Shown here in pieces: positions 62,993 through 64,000 of a stretch of DNA of 64,000 nt. The DNA lies in contig NZ_BDCA01000007.1 in assembly GCF_001613265.1 (NCBI RefSeq), positions 124,001 through 188,000 of the forward strand, in the 5' to 3' direction. The notes under the pieces were generated by a model. The model was not told the DNA's origin. It saw only the letters and a program-made list of their open reading frames with translations, and searched no databases. Source of the DNA: Nocardia vermiculata NBRC 100427 (lineage in GTDB: Bacteria > Actinomycetota > Actinomycetes > Mycobacteriales > Mycobacteriaceae). The position numbers and the translations under genes were made by a program. Position 1 is the first letter of the stretch, and every line of letters begins with the position of its first letter.

Positions 62993-63862
62993 TCAAGGCA
63001 GGCGGCCCGCGATATCGTCGATCTCCCACGGACCGTCTGTTTCGATGGTCTTCACGTCGTGCCAGCCGCCCAGTTCCGAGATCGCACCACCCTGCACCGC
63101 GAACACCTTGCCGGTCAGCGGGCATTTATCGGTAGCCAGATAGGCGACCAGCGGCGAAATATTGGCCGGGCTGAAGGCGTCGAACTCGCCCTCGGGCACC
63201 TCGGCCGCGAAGATCGCACCCATCCCGGGGGTGGCCAGTGTCAATCGGGTGCGAGCCATGGGGGCGATCGCATTGACCCGCACCCCGTAGCGTTCCAGTT
63301 CCTCGGCCGCCACCAGTGTCATTGCCGCGATACCGGCCTTGGCGGCCCCGTAGTTCACCTGCCCGGCGTTGGGCAGCGTGACACCCGAGGCCGAGGCCGT
63401 ATTGACCACCGCGGCCTGCGGCTGCCGACCGGCCTTGGATTCCTGCTTCCAGTACGCCGCCGCATGCCGGAGCACATTGAAATGACCCTTGAGATGGACG
63501 GCGATCACCGCATCCCACTGCAATTCCTCGAGCGAGGCAATGAATCCGTCCCGCAGAATTCCGGCATTGTTGACGACCACATCGAGCCGGCCGAACTCGG
63601 CGAGGGCCTGGTCGACCAGATTCTGCGCGCCGTCCCACAGCGCGACGTTGCCGGAGTTGGCGACGGCCTTACCGCCGGCCGCCCGAATCTCGTCGACGAC
63701 ATCCTGCGCAGGTCCGGTATCGGCGCCCTCGCCCGCATTGCTGCCGCCCAGATCGTTCACCACGACCGAAGCGCCTTCCCGGGCGAACAGCAGCGCATGT
63801 TCGCGGCCGATGCCCCGGCCAGCTCCGGTGATGACGGCCACCCGCCCATCCAATGCACCCAT
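62993..63862 (-). CDS. Short-chain dehydrogenase (multifunctional 3-hydroxyacyl-CoA dehydrogenase type)
   Basis: 289-residue SDR. The cofactor loop is AVITGAGRGIGREHALLFAR, then VVVNDLGGSN, NNAGILRDG and the catalytic NYGAAKAGIAAMT. The VVNDLGG segment and the long C-terminal part resemble FabG-like and HSD17B4-like 3-hydroxyacyl-CoA dehydrogenases, which fits the acyl-CoA dehydrogenase next door. The ATG (MGALDGRVAVITG) has GAGGAGAG upstream. Confidence 0.9.
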   Translation of the reverse strand: MGALDGRVAVITGAGRGIGREHALLFAREGASVVVNDLGGSNAGEGADTGPAQDVVDEIRAAGGKAVANSGNVALWDGAQNLVDQALAEFGRLDVVVNNAGILRDGFIASLEELQWDAVIAVHLKGHFNVLRHAAAYWKQESKAGRQPQAAVVNTASASGVTLPNAGQVNYGAAKAGIAAMTLVAAEELERYGVRVNAIAPMARTRLTLATPGMGAIFAAEVPEGEFDAFSPANISPLVAYLATDKCPLTGKVFAVQGGAISELGGWHDVKTIETDGPWEIDDIAGRLP

Positions 63863-63928
63863 AAAGCTCTCCTCGAATAGTGTTAGTTGTGATTCACTGC
63901 GGCGCAGCGATTTCCGCGCCACGAATCG

Positions 63929-64000
63929 CTATCGGTCGACGACGATCGCCAGGCCGTCGGTGAGCACGAAGTCGTCGCCGCGCGCGGTACGGAATGCGTA
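63929..64000 (-). CDS. C-terminal end of a gene cut by the window edge
   Basis: An open frame enters from the right edge and ends at TAG (63931-63929), giving the last 23 residues AFRTARGDDFVLTDGLAIVV then DR. It is 66 bases upstream of the SDR start on the same strand, so probably the preceding gene of the same operon. The family cannot be recognised from so short a piece. Confidence 0.55.
   Translation of the reverse strand, partial: YAFRTARGDDFVLTDGLAIVVDR

Overview
The window is high-GC actinobacterial chromosome. Gene order on the left half follows the Mycobacterium tuberculosis Rv3305c-Rv3319 block (amiA1, amiB1, purine nucleoside phosphorylase, pmmB, upp, an Rv3311-type protein, add, deoA, cdd, sdhCDAB). 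Later genes also recall Rv3330 (dacB1) and Rv3335c/Rv3336c (YihY-type membrane protein, trpS). With many DUF397/XRE, TetR and ESX-associated genes, this points to a Nocardia-like member of the Mycobacteriales. I infer the genus and did not confirm it.

Layout. 1-17.8 kb is mostly housekeeping: two M20 amidohydrolases, a crotonase, RNase Z, nucleoside salvage, phosphohexomutase, and the succinate dehydrogenase operon closed by a strong terminator. A four-gene ESX-associated cassette with a WXG-fused NlpC/P60 hydrolase (7.6-9.7 kb) sits between upp and the Rv3311-type gene. 18-26.6 kb holds an aromatic amino acid hydroxylase, a TetR/DHA2 efflux pair, a D,D-carboxypeptidase, a HipBA-like toxin-antitoxin pair and a Tat-exported PhoX phosphatase.

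26.8-47.8 kb is an accessory type VII secretion (T7SS) island without an ESX core (no eccB/D/E or mycP seen). Minus-strand genes from 43.1 down to 26.8 kb look like one long transcription unit: WXG100/EspC-like proteins, a long EspB/PPE-like substrate, a YbaB-fold protein, a WXG100 protein, then a 2427-codon polymorphic-toxin ORF. That ORF carries a CpnT-like N-terminal domain and several warhead domains (a His-rich domain, an ADP-ribosyltransferase, a papain-fold glutamine deamidase and a GNAT domain). Four short immunity-like genes with their own Shine-Dalgarno sites lie nested inside this ORF, all in the same +1 frame. Downstream come a degenerate ADP-ribosylglycohydrolase, a double EccC-like pseudo-ATPase whose P-loops are destroyed, a small protein, a frameshifted gene and a SUKH-3-type immunity gene. 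A divergent plus-strand operon (44.7-47.8 kb) carries further ESX substrates and an EspG-type chaperone, separated from the toxin unit by an XRE/DUF397 pair.

47.8-64 kb holds an ABM-domain protein, a catabolic cluster (MHS transporter, AtzG-like protein, amidase, divergent SDR), a second YbaB-WXG100-CpnT-like triad whose last gene lacks a warhead, a BrkB/YihY membrane protein, trpS, a DUF2236 oxygenase with a divergent TetR and a clear operator, a barnase-barstar pair, an exonuclease III-like nuclease, an alpha/beta hydrolase, and an acyl-CoA dehydrogenase/SDR pair continuing off the right edge. I saw no rRNA, tRNA, CRISPR array or transposase.
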